From Atribacterota bacterium (lineage in GTDB: Bacteria; Atribacterota; Phoenicimicrobiia; Phoenicimicrobiales; Phoenicimicrobiaceae), in the NCBI GenBank assembly GCA_030666935.1, contig DAOUWX010000010.1, positions 1 through 23,811 on the forward strand: a stretch of DNA of 23,811 nucleotides, in the 5' to 3' direction. Both the position numbers and the translations under genes were made by a program. This document shows, one piece after another, positions 15,068 to 22,810 of the stretch (positions are counted from its first letter, which is position 1; every line of letters begins with the position of its first letter). Below the pieces are notes generated by a model that was not told the DNA's origin, did not search any database, and saw only the letters and a list, made by a program, of their open reading frames with translations.

Positions 15068-15757
15068 TTGTCGATTAGAGCACTTTTGTTTGATTTAGAT
15101 GATACTCTTTACGATGAAAAGCAATTTGTAGAGAGTGGATTTTCTAAAGTAGCTGAATTTGTAGAAGATAAATTTAAAATTGAAAAAAAAGTTTATTATA
15201 AAATATTAATTGATATTTTTAATGGTGGTTCAAGAGGAAATATTTTTAATTCTGCCCTAGAGAAAGTAAATATTGCTTATAAGGAAAATATTATTCGCGC
15301 AATGGTGAGGATATACCGTGAGCATAACCCTAAAATAAAATTAGCAGAAGATATAAAATCATTACTTATAAAATTAAGGGAGATTTATTCTTTGGGTATT
15401 GTAACTGACGGTTATTTTAAAGTTCAAAAGAAAAAAGTTCAAGCCTTGAGACTGGAAGAGATGTTTGATTCTATTATTTATACAGATGAATATGGGAGAG
15501 AATATTGGAAACCTAATGTTCTTGGTTATAAACTTGCCTTAAAAGAGCTGAAGGGTTTATTACCAGAGGAGGCTGTATATATCGGAGATAATCCATATAA
15601 AGATTTTATCGGGGCTAAAAAAGTAGGAATAACTACAGTAAGAGTTATAAATCAGAATAGGGAATATAGTAATATAAGGTTAAATAAAGGATATGAGGCA
15701 GATTACGAAATAAGAGAATTGCATGAGATTATAAATGTATTAAAAGCACTAAAATAA
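15068..15757 (+). CDS. HAD-family hydrolase
   Basis: Haloacid-dehalogenase-fold phosphatase of 229 residues with all four motifs: DLDDTLYD (9-16, nucleophile Asp9 and acid Asp11), IVTDGY (111-116, Thr113), Lys148 in YWKPN, and IGDNPYKDF (172-180, Asp174/Asp179). The α-helical cap lies between motifs I and II (about 17-95). The start is TTG at 15068, six bases after the ATP-grasp stop, with a weak AGAAG upstream. The next gene follows within 45 bases. The tight coupling to the ATP-grasp gene suggests they act on the same compound, for example by removing a phosphate from a precursor or product of the ligase. The substrate cannot be told. Confidence 0.87.
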   Translation: MSIRALLFDLDDTLYDEKQFVESGFSKVAEFVEDKFKIEKKVYYKILIDIFNGGSRGNIFNSALEKVNIAYKENIIRAMVRIYREHNPKIKLAEDIKSLLIKLREIYSLGIVTDGYFKVQKKKVQALRLEEMFDSIIYTDEYGREYWKPNVLGYKLALKELKGLLPEEAVYIGDNPYKDFIGAKKVGITTVRVINQNREYSNIRLNKGYEADYEIRELHEIINVLKALK

Positions 15758-15785
15758 GTTTGAAAAATTTAAAGTTAAAAGGATT

Positions 15786-15792
15786 AAGGGAG
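15786..15792 (+). promoter_or_regulatory. Ribosome binding site fixing the aminotransferase start
   Basis: AAGGGAG lies nine bases before ATG 15802. The in-frame TTG at 15760 has no such site and would add a 14-residue lysine-rich tail absent from the family, so 15802 is the start. Confidence 0.7.
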
Positions 15793-15801
15793 TTAAATAT
15801 T

Positions 15802-16938
15802 ATGAAGGTGCCATTATCGAGTCCGGATATTATAGAAAAAGATATTGAAGCTGTGGTAGGAGTGATGAAGACCAGATTTTTAAGTATCGGGCCTAAAGTA
15901 GTGGAGTTTGAGAAGAAAATGAGCAGTTTTTCCGGAACAAAGTATGCGGTGGCAGTGAATAGCGGAACCAGTGCTCTTCATTTAATTATTCGAGGAATGG
16001 GTATTGGAGAAGGCGATGTTGTTGTTACTACTCCTTTTAGTTTTATTGCATCGAGTAATTGTATTTTATTTGAGAGAGCCAGGCCTTTATTTGTAGATAT
16101 TGAGGAGGGGACTTTGAATCTGGATGCTGATAAGGTTGAGAAAAAATTGGAGAGCTTGAGTGGCGAGGAGTTAGCGAAAGTAAAGGCTTTGTTGGTGGTA
16201 GATGCCTTTGGACAACCGGCCGATTGGGTTCGCTTTACGGAAATCGCCAAAAGATATAATTTACTTTTGATAGAAGATTCGGCAGAAGCTTTGGGGTCGG
16301 AATATAAAGGCAAAAAATGCGGTTCTTTTGGCGAAGCGGGTGTATTTGCCTTTTATCCTAATAAACAGATTAGCACCGGTGAAGGCGGTATTTTAGTTAC
16401 CGATGATGCGGAATTGGCAAGATTGGCCAGAAGCATACGGAGTCAAGGTAGGGGAGAAAGCGGAGAATGGCTGGACCATGAAAGATTGGGATATAATTTT
16501 CGGATGGATGAGTTGAGTTCTGCATTAGGATGTTCTCAGATGGAAAGAATTGAGGAGATTTTGGATAAAAGAACAAAAGTTGCTGAGATGTATAATGAGA
16601 AATTAAGTGAAGTGGAGGAAGTGCAAGTTCCTTATATTGCTCCTTATGTCAGCAGGATGAGCTGGTTTGTTTATGTGATTCGATTGGATAAATATATTAA
16701 CCGGGATAGGGTAATTGAATATCTCAATCAGGAAGGAGTTCAATGTAAACCATATTTTACTCCTATTCATTTACAGCCATTTTATAGGAAGATGTTTGGT
16801 TTTAAGGAAGGTGATTTTCCAATCACTGAGGATGTATCAGGAAGAACGATTGCCTTACCATTTTTTAATAATTTAAAGGAAGAGCAGATAGATTATGTGG
16901 TGGAGAAATTGAAAAAATCAATTTTGTTGTTTTCTTAA
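15802..16938 (+). CDS. DegT/DnrJ/EryC1/StrS aminotransferase, PglE-like
   Basis: PLP-dependent sugar aminotransferase of 378 residues from ATG 15802. It shows KVPLSSPDI (2-10), NSGTSALHLI (53-62, PLP phosphate site), TTPFSFIASSN (76-86), LLLIEDSAEALGS (154-166, with Asp159 for the pyridine nitrogen), AFYPNKQISTGEGG (183-196) with the Schiff-base Lys188, and LGYNFRMDE around 231-239. It would transfer an amino group, usually from glutamate, to the C4 ketone of a UDP-4-keto-6-deoxy-HexNAc made by the dehydratase encoded next. The pairing with a PglF-like protein argues for C4 rather than C3 amination. The gene is less AT-biased than the ATP-grasp and HAD genes before it. The exact sugar stereochemistry is not visible. 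Confidence 0.93.
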   Translation: MKVPLSSPDIIEKDIEAVVGVMKTRFLSIGPKVVEFEKKMSSFSGTKYAVAVNSGTSALHLIIRGMGIGEGDVVVTTPFSFIASSNCILFERARPLFVDIEEGTLNLDADKVEKKLESLSGEELAKVKALLVVDAFGQPADWVRFTEIAKRYNLLLIEDSAEALGSEYKGKKCGSFGEAGVFAFYPNKQISTGEGGILVTDDAELARLARSIRSQGRGESGEWLDHERLGYNFRMDELSSALGCSQMERIEEILDKRTKVAEMYNEKLSEVEEVQVPYIAPYVSRMSWFVYVIRLDKYINRDRVIEYLNQEGVQCKPYFTPIHLQPFYRKMFGFKEGDFPITEDVSGRTIALPFFNNLKEEQIDYVVEKLKKSILLFS

Positions 16939-16984
16939 TTTGTTAAGAATTATCAATATTTTTTAGTAATAGAGGTAAAAAAAA

Positions 16985-18826
16985 TTGAAAAAACCGTTTG
17001 GAAATTTTTTTTGGATTGGTTTGGACTTATTGTCAATCAATATCGCCTTTGTTCTTTCGGTGATATTGAGATTTGGAAAGGATTGGGGGGAATATCTTGA
17101 TAAATATAAAGCTGCCTTTATTTACCTTACCATTTTTTATTTTCTATTTGCTCTAATTTTTAAGTTATATAATAGAATTTGGATTTATACAAGCATTAAC
17201 AGCCTTTTTATGGTTACTGTGACCATTGCCTGCGCAGTGGCGGCTTGCGTATTGTATTTTAATATAGGAAAAGAAATTTCTTTTCCCAGAACAGTTCAGG
17301 CCTTAACCTGGTTTATTAGTATTTCTCTCATTGGAGGCAGTAAACTATTATGGAGGTTACACTGGGAAAAAAGAACACCTTTTAAAAGAAGGAGTGAACA
17401 AATATTAATTGTAGGGGCAGGAGATGCGGGAAATATCGTTTGCCGGGAGATTGATAAAAGAAAAGATTTAGGTATTTTAGTTGGTTTTGTTGATGATGAT
17501 ACTGCAAAGATTGGCAAGATTATTCATAATAAGAAGGTATTAGGTTCCATTGAAAATATTAACGAGATTATTAAAAAAGAAAAGGTGGGGATGGTAGTTA
17601 TTACTATTCCTTCAGCAAAAGGTAGTGAAATTAGAAGGATTGTTAACAAAATAAATACACAAAATATCAAAATAAAGATTATGCCGGGAGTATATGAACT
17701 GTTGGGTGATGAGGTAAGTGTTTCGCGGATTAGAGATGTTCAAATGGAGGATTTATTAAATCGAGAATCTGTAAATTTGAATATTAAAAAAATATCCGGA
17801 TATATAAAGGGAAAGAAAATCATGGTCACCGGGGGAGCCGGTTCTATCGGTAAAGAATTAGGTATGCAGGTGTGTAAATTTTCTCCTGATGAATTGATAA
17901 TATTAGACCATAATGAAAATGGTCTTTTTTATATAGAGAGAGAGATTAGAAAAAAATATCCTAAATTACAGATTCATATCATCGTAGCAGATATTAGGAA
18001 TAGAGAAAAAATAGAGAAAGTATTTAAAAATTTTCAACCGGAAGTTGTTTTTCATGCGGCAGCCCATAAACATGTTCCCATGATGGAATACCATCCGGAT
18101 GAAGCAGTAAGTAATAATATTATTGGAACAAAATATTTAGTAGAATTAGCAGATAAATACGGTGTAAATAATTTTGTAATGATCTCAACTGATAAGGCCA
18201 TCAATCCTACCAGTGTTATGGGAGCAAGCAAGCAGGTATCCGAAATGATAATAAAAATGCATGGCAGAAAGAGCAAAACAAGTTTTGTTGCCGTTCGTTT
18301 TGGAAATGTTTTAGCGAGTAACGGAAGTATAGTGCCAATATTTAAAAAGCAGATTGCCGAGGGGGGACCGGTTACGGTAACAGACAAAGAAATGAAGAGA
18401 TATTTCATGACTATTTCAGAGGCAAGTCAGCTGGTAATACAAGCCGGGGGATTAGGCATTGGAGAGGAAGTATTTATTTTGGAAATGGGAGAACCTCTAA
18501 AAATAGTAGATTTAGCTCGGAACTTGATTAAGCTATCAGGTTTTGCTCCCGATGAAGATATTAAAATAAAATTTACCGGAATAAGACCCGGTGAAAAACT
18601 ATTTGAAGAATTACTGACTGAGAATGAACGAAACAGAGTACTGGGAGAAAGCGGACATGAAAAAATATTTATAGCTCAGACCGAAGATGTAAAGGGGGAC
18701 AAATTAGAAAAAGATATTGCTGAATTGGAATTATTGGCAAAGGATTTAGATGATGAAGGAATCGTGAGGAAGATGCAAGAGATAGTACCGACCTATAAAC
18801 CTAATCGGGATATGCTAAAGAAATAA
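16985..18826 (+). CDS. Membrane UDP-GlcNAc 4,6-dehydratase, PglF/WbpM/CapD family
   Basis: Full-length 613-residue polysaccharide biosynthesis protein. Four membrane segments lie at about 8-30, 42-62, 71-94 and 104-123. A first Rossmann domain follows with ILIVGAGDAGN (140-150), then a catalytic SDR domain with VTGGAGSIGKE (281-291), AAAHKHVPMMEYHP (358-371), ISTDKAINPTS (400-410) and VMGASK (411-416). The SDR tyrosine is replaced by Met412, as is usual in this family, where STDK supplies the catalysis. The likely reaction is UDP-GlcNAc to UDP-2-acetamido-4-keto-6-deoxy-hexose. The start is TTG at 16985, supported by AGAGG at 16971-16975, and 46 bases separate it from the aminotransferase. 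It is the last gene before the terminator. With the aminotransferase it would give a UDP-4-amino-4,6-dideoxy-HexNAc for the PglC-like transferase. Confidence 0.94.
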   Translation: MKKPFGNFFWIGLDLLSINIAFVLSVILRFGKDWGEYLDKYKAAFIYLTIFYFLFALIFKLYNRIWIYTSINSLFMVTVTIACAVAACVLYFNIGKEISFPRTVQALTWFISISLIGGSKLLWRLHWEKRTPFKRRSEQILIVGAGDAGNIVCREIDKRKDLGILVGFVDDDTAKIGKIIHNKKVLGSIENINEIIKKEKVGMVVITIPSAKGSEIRRIVNKINTQNIKIKIMPGVYELLGDEVSVSRIRDVQMEDLLNRESVNLNIKKISGYIKGKKIMVTGGAGSIGKELGMQVCKFSPDELIILDHNENGLFYIEREIRKKYPKLQIHIIVADIRNREKIEKVFKNFQPEVVFHAAAHKHVPMMEYHPDEAVSNNIIGTKYLVELADKYGVNNFVMISTDKAINPTSVMGASKQVSEMIIKMHGRKSKTSFVAVRFGNVLASNGSIVPIFKKQIAEGGPVTVTDKEMKRYFMTISEASQLVIQAGGLGIGEEVFILEMGEPLKIVDLARNLIKLSGFAPDEDIKIKFTGIRPGEKLFEELLTENERNRVLGESGHEKIFIAQTEDVKGDKLEKDIAELELLAKDLDDEGIVRKMQEIVPTYKPNRDMLKK

Positions 18827-18901
18827 TGTTTTATAATTTTGGGTGAGTTTTATAATTTGCCGCTTAATTTAATCATTTGTGAATAGTTGCAATTTACTGT
18901 T

Positions 18902-18930
18902 AGGCAGGCGGTTTGCCTGTCTTTATTTTT
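18902..18930 (+). terminator. Rho-independent terminator
   Basis: AGGCAGGC (18902-18909) pairs with GCCTGTCT (18915-18922) over eight base pairs, one of them G-U, around the loop GGTTT. The T-rich run TTATTTTT follows. It lies 76 bases after the dehydratase stop and 104 bases before the next start, and is by far the best terminator in the window. It marks the end of the transcription unit that begins upstream of the window. Confidence 0.75.
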
Positions 18931-18975
18931 CATTAATCTGCATTGAATGTTTATTTTTTTTAGTGTTAACTAATA

Positions 18976-19004
18976 TTAAAAAATACAAATTAAAGTGATA
19001 TGAA
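18976..19004 (+). promoter_or_regulatory. Possible sigma70-type promoter
   Basis: TTAAAA (18976-18981) and TATGAA (18999-19004) are spaced by 17 bases, and a TG dinucleotide (18996-18997) gives an extended -10. The site is between the terminator and the xylose synthase gene, where a promoter is expected, but each box matches only four of six consensus bases and the region is AT-rich. Confidence 0.22.
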
Positions 19005-19033
19005 TAAAAATTATCCAATTTGGGGAACAAAAA

Positions 19034-19972
19034 ATGAAAAAAAGGATTCTTGTAACCGGTGGAGCTGGTTTTATTGGTTCTCACCTTTGTGAAAAACTTC
19101 TAAATCAGGGCAATGAAGTAATCTGTGTCGATAATTTTTTTAGCGGAAGTAAGCAAAATGTAATTCATCTTTTTGATAATCATTATTTTGAAATAATCCG
19201 TCATGATATTGCTTTTCCCTTATATATAGAAGTAGATGAAATATATAATTTAGCCTGTCCGGCCAGTCCCATCTATTACAGTATTGACCCGATACAAACT
19301 ACCAAGACAAGTGTCATGGGGACAATTAACATGTTGGGGCTTGCCAAAAGATTAAAGATTAAAATATTGCAGGCTTCCACTAGTGAAATATACGGAGATC
19401 CGGAAGTGCATCCTCAGCCGGAGAGTTATTGCGGAAATGTAAACCCTATTGGCCCTAGAGCTTGTTACGATGAAGGCAAAAGATGTGCAGAGACATTATT
19501 TTTTGATTATTATAGACAATTAAAAATAAAAATTAAAGTAATAAGAATTTTTAATACTTACGGGCCAAAAATGCAGCCGGATGATGGTAGAGTTGTAAGT
19601 AATTTTATTGTACAGGCTTTAAAGAATAAAGATATTACTATATACGGTGATGGAAGCCAATCGAGAAGTTTTTGTTATATAGACGATTTGGTAGAAGGTA
19701 TGATTAAAATGATGAATAGCGGAGATGATTTTGTAGGTCCGGTGAACCTTGGTAATCCTAAAGAATTTAGTATTTTAGAACTAGCAAAAAAGATAATTAA
19801 ATTAACTAATTCAAAATCAAAAATTATTTATGAAGTTCTTCCCGATAATGATCCAAAACAGAGACAGCCAAATATTAATCTGGCCAAGAAACAGTTGAAA
19901 TGGAAACCAAAAATTGAGCTCGATGAAGGTCTAAAAAAGACCATTAGTTATTTCAAAAGGATATTAAGTTAA
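19034..19972 (+). CDS. uxs: UDP-glucuronate decarboxylase (UDP-xylose synthase)
   Basis: Extended SDR of 312 residues that oxidises and decarboxylates UDP-glucuronic acid to UDP-D-xylose. The diagnostic UXS pattern is complete: LVTGGAGFIGSHLCE (6-20), RHDIAFPLYIEVDEIYNLAC (56-75), PASPIYYSIDPIQTTKTSVM (76-95), ILQASTSEIYGDPEVHPQ (111-128) with Thr116/Glu118, CYDEGKR (144-150) with Tyr145/Lys149, and FNTYGPKMQPDDGRVVSNF. The N-terminal transmembrane part of eukaryotic enzymes is absent, as expected for bacteria. TGGGGA precedes the ATG at 19034. It is the first gene after the terminator. No UDP-glucose dehydrogenase is in the window, so UDP-glucuronate must come from elsewhere. Xylose, or a sugar derived from it, is a likely glycan component. 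Confidence 0.96.
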   Translation: MKKRILVTGGAGFIGSHLCEKLLNQGNEVICVDNFFSGSKQNVIHLFDNHYFEIIRHDIAFPLYIEVDEIYNLACPASPIYYSIDPIQTTKTSVMGTINMLGLAKRLKIKILQASTSEIYGDPEVHPQPESYCGNVNPIGPRACYDEGKRCAETLFFDYYRQLKIKIKVIRIFNTYGPKMQPDDGRVVSNFIVQALKNKDITIYGDGSQSRSFCYIDDLVEGMIKMMNSGDDFVGPVNLGNPKEFSILELAKKIIKLTNSKSKIIYEVLPDNDPKQRQPNINLAKKQLKWKPKIELDEGLKKTISYFKRILS

Positions 19973-19992
19973 CTGAGCTTGTTATATAGTAT

Positions 19993-20021
19993 AAATAAAT
20001 ACATATTAATATTTATTTTTT
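19993..20021 (+). terminator. Possible weak AT-only hairpin
   Basis: AAATAAATA (19993-20001) and TATTTATTT (20010-20018) are exact inverted repeats with an eight-base loop, followed by TTT. The stem lacks G and C, so it is a weak candidate terminator or attenuator after the xylose synthase gene. Chance in AT-rich DNA is a real alternative. Confidence 0.18.
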
Positions 20022-20036
20022 AAAAAGGAGCTAACC

Positions 20037-20150
20037 ATAATAGGTATTATCTTGGCTAGTGACTCGGGAAGTCATCCTAACCTCTTAACCAAATTAATTG
20101 GCTTTTATAGCAAATATTTAAAAGGGTTTTTATGGAGTGGTAAAAGATAA
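20037..20150 (+). other. Possible small ORF or gene remnant with ATA start
   Basis: The strong ribosome binding site AAAAAGGAG (20022-20030) is followed six bases later by ATA ATA GGT and an open frame of about 37 codons ending at TAA 20148-20150. The encoded segment begins IIGIILASDSGSHPNLLTKL. No canonical start lies at a usable distance; the first in-frame TTG is at 20052, 21 bases away. The stretch is less AT-rich than its surroundings, as expected for coding DNA. It could be a leader peptide, a small protein with a non-standard start, or the decayed end of a lost gene. I do not recognise the sequence. Confidence 0.2.
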
Positions 20151-20177
20151 CAGAGTAAAGAAAATGGAGATAAAATT

Positions 20178-21602
20178 ATGAAGGTTCTTCATATAGGATG
20201 GGGATTTAGACCTTGGCGAGGTGGAGGAATTATAGAATATGCTGAAGATTTAATGGAAAAGCAAATACAAAAAGGATGGGAAGTCTTATATTTCTTTTCC
20301 GGGAGACATTATTTATTTATTAAACGGCCAAAATTATTGAAACGGAAGAGCAAAGGAATTATAATGTTCGAAATAATTAATTCTCCTATATTTCATGGTT
20401 CAGATGGAGGCACATTATGCCCACAAAAAGATATACAAGAACCTTGGACTGAGAAGTTTTTTAGAAAAGTACTAAAGGAAGAAAATCCTGATATTTTATA
20501 TATTCAGGAAATGGCAGGACTACCCATTTCTTTGATAAAAATTGCCAAAGATGAATTTAATATACCTATAATAATGATTTTACATGATTACTTTCTTTTA
20601 TGCCCAACTTTAAAATTAATGGATTATAACGGTAATTTGTGTACTGTAAAAGGGAATATTGGAGACAGATGCCTGAAGTGTTGTGAGTATGCGCCTAAGA
20701 ATAATAGATATTTAATAAAAAAGACCTTAACTTATTATTTAAAAAGAATATCTCTTTATAAACCATTAAAATTGTTTTCTGTATCTTTAAAGAGAATATA
20801 TGATTTAATAATTTCTTATAAAGATAACCCTGCTATAGATACCAATTATGATAATGATTTATCCAATCTTTTTCAAAAAAGAAGAATCATCAATCTAAAT
20901 TCACTGAAAAAAATCGATTTGTTTATTGCTGTATCCAACAAAGTAAATGATATTTATAAAAATTTCCTGAAAATTGATAATATAATAACTTTACAAGTTA
21001 GCGTGAAACATTTAGATTACATATTTCCCAAAAGAAAGGAAATGATTAATTTTCCAATTAGCTTCTTAACTCTTAATGGGTGTTCTTCAGAAAAGAAAGG
21101 TTCAAAATTAATGTATGAAACTATAAAAATACTTAATTCTAAAGGGTTGGATAGTTATTTTGAATTGCGTATCTGGGGAAGTTTAGATGAAGCCATAAAG
21201 AATATTTTGAAGTTTAAAAATGTATATTATTACGGTTCGTATAATGTGAAGAATCTAAATTACATATTGAAAAAAGCTGATGTGGGCATAGTCCCCTCAA
21301 TATGGGAGGAACCGTATGGATTAGTAGGTATTGAACTTTTAGCAAAAGGAATACCGGTTATTGGCAATAAAAGGGGAGGGATTGTCGGCTATACTGTAAA
21401 TAATTATACAGGATGGATAAATAAATGTGCAACTGCTCAAGAATTAGCAAATATAATAGAAAAAATAATTGAAAATCCTGGGACAATTTTAGAGCTTAAT
21501 AAAAATATTTTGGAAAATAGGCGCAAAATTTTGAAAACAATGGAACAACATTTTCAAGAAACAAAAGACGTATATTATAATCTAATTAATTGCTATAGGT
21601 AG
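20178..21602 (+). CDS. Family 4 glycosyltransferase with cysteine cluster
   Basis: GT-B enzyme of 474 residues, long for the family. The N-terminus is LHIGWGFRPWRGGGIIEYAE (4-23), a glycine-rich acceptor loop. ILHDYFLLCP (134-143) leads into a cysteine group (C142, C155, C165, C168, C169) resembling that of the GT4 at 7829-9028. A lysine-rich insert of about 70 residues (roughly 172-245) follows. The donor-binding part shows SFLTLNGCSSEKKGSKL and SIWEEPYGLVGIELLAKGIP with the E-x7-E pair. GGAG at 20166-20169 supports the ATG at 20178. It lies between the xylose synthase gene and glf, so UDP-xylose or another UDP-sugar could be its donor. The gene is strongly AT-biased. Confidence 0.88.
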   Translation: MKVLHIGWGFRPWRGGGIIEYAEDLMEKQIQKGWEVLYFFSGRHYLFIKRPKLLKRKSKGIIMFEIINSPIFHGSDGGTLCPQKDIQEPWTEKFFRKVLKEENPDILYIQEMAGLPISLIKIAKDEFNIPIIMILHDYFLLCPTLKLMDYNGNLCTVKGNIGDRCLKCCEYAPKNNRYLIKKTLTYYLKRISLYKPLKLFSVSLKRIYDLIISYKDNPAIDTNYDNDLSNLFQKRRIINLNSLKKIDLFIAVSNKVNDIYKNFLKIDNIITLQVSVKHLDYIFPKRKEMINFPISFLTLNGCSSEKKGSKLMYETIKILNSKGLDSYFELRIWGSLDEAIKNILKFKNVYYYGSYNVKNLNYILKKADVGIVPSIWEEPYGLVGIELLAKGIPVIGNKRGGIVGYTVNNYTGWINKCATAQELANIIEKIIENPGTILELNKNILENRRKILKTMEQHFQETKDVYYNLINCYR

Positions 21603-21615
21603 GGTAAAAAAAGTA

Positions 21616-22728
21616 ATGGCAAAATACATAATTATTGGAGCAGGTCTTTCCGGTTCTGTAATTGCTGAAAGAATTGCGAATGTTTTAAAGGAAAAAGTTT
21701 TAATTATTGAGAAAAGAAATCATATCGGTGGCAATTGTTATGACTACAAAGATAAAAATAATATTTTAGTGCATAAATACGGACCACATATTTTTCATAC
21801 TGACTATAAAGAAGTTTGGGATTATCTTTCGCAATTTACCGATTGGATTTATTATCAGCATAGAGTTTTGGGATATATTGACGGAAAATACGTTCCGATT
21901 CCTTTTAATTTGGATACACTCTATCAATTACTACCTAAAAACCTTGCCAGGGGTTTAGAGAAAAAATTAATAGATAAATATGGATATAATAAGAAGATAC
22001 CGATATTGGAATTAAAAAAAGTAAAAGATAAAGATTTATGTTTTTTAGCAAAGATTATATATGATAAGGTATTTTTTAATTATTCGAAAAAACAATGGGG
22101 ACTAAAACCTGAGGAAATTGAACCCTTGGTAACTGCAAGAGTTCCGGTATTACTCTCTCATGACGATAGATATTTTCAAGACAGGTATCAAGCAATTCCC
22201 AAAGAGGGTTATACAAAATTATTCGAAAAGATACTCCAAAATAAAAATATTGAAATTCGGCTCGGAACAGATTTTAAGGATGTAAAGAATAAACTAAAAT
22301 ATAAAAAAATATTTTATACGGGACCGATTGACATGTTTTTTGATTATAAATTTGGAAAGCTTGACTATCGGTCTGTAAATATTGATTTTCAGACCTATCA
22401 TATGAAAAGTTATCAAGAAACAGCAGTAATTAATTATCCAAACAATTATGATTATACTAGAATTACCGAATTTAAAAAATTTGCCTTGACTGAAAGTAAT
22501 TATACTACTATAGGGAAAGAATATCCGGGAAATGATGGATTCATGGCTTGGCCAATATTAAATGAGAAGAATAAAAAAATATTTAATAAATATTGGCAAG
22601 AAGTAGAAAAAATAAAGAAGGGAAATATTTTTTTTATTGGTCGTCTCGCAGAATATAAATATTACGATATGGATGATGCAATTGCAACATCATTAAAATT
22701 ATTTCATAGCGTAAGGGATGAATTATAA
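21616..22728 (+). CDS. glf: UDP-galactopyranose mutase
   Basis: FAD-dependent enzyme that interconverts UDP-galactopyranose and UDP-galactofuranose. The N-terminal FAD motif is YIIIGAGLSGSVIAE (4-18), followed by IEKRNHIGGNCYDY (31-44) and KYGPHIFHTDYKEVWDYL (54-71), all diagnostic for Glf. KKQWGLKPEEIEPLVTARVP in the middle part carries conserved substrate-site residues. The C-terminal FFIGRLAEYKYYDMDDAIA is the usual closing FAD-contact block. The length of 370 residues is normal. AGGG at 21601-21604 overlaps the previous stop and precedes the ATG. The next gene is a GT2 of galactofuranosyltransferase type, giving a coherent galactofuranose pair. No galE is seen. Confidence 0.97.
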   Translation: MAKYIIIGAGLSGSVIAERIANVLKEKVLIIEKRNHIGGNCYDYKDKNNILVHKYGPHIFHTDYKEVWDYLSQFTDWIYYQHRVLGYIDGKYVPIPFNLDTLYQLLPKNLARGLEKKLIDKYGYNKKIPILELKKVKDKDLCFLAKIIYDKVFFNYSKKQWGLKPEEIEPLVTARVPVLLSHDDRYFQDRYQAIPKEGYTKLFEKILQNKNIEIRLGTDFKDVKNKLKYKKIFYTGPIDMFFDYKFGKLDYRSVNIDFQTYHMKSYQETAVINYPNNYDYTRITEFKKFALTESNYTTIGKEYPGNDGFMAWPILNEKNKKIFNKYWQEVEKIKKGNIFFIGRLAEYKYYDMDDAIATSLKLFHSVRDEL

Positions 22729-22810
22729 GAAATAATTAAAAGATTTAAATTAGATACCAGTATGCAAGTGACGAAACAGGGGGAATATTTTCCAGGAGAG
22801 ACATAATATT

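Noticed and set aside
15760..15801. Upstream TTG start for the aminotransferase
   Set aside because: No ribosome binding site and a non-homologous lysine-rich tail, whereas AAGGGAG precedes ATG 15802.
22762..22806. Mini-ORF of 14 codons (MQVTKQGEYFPGET) between glf and the last GT2
   Set aside because: Very short, without its own ribosome binding site; it overlaps the likely ribosome binding site of the GT2. Not supported as a gene.
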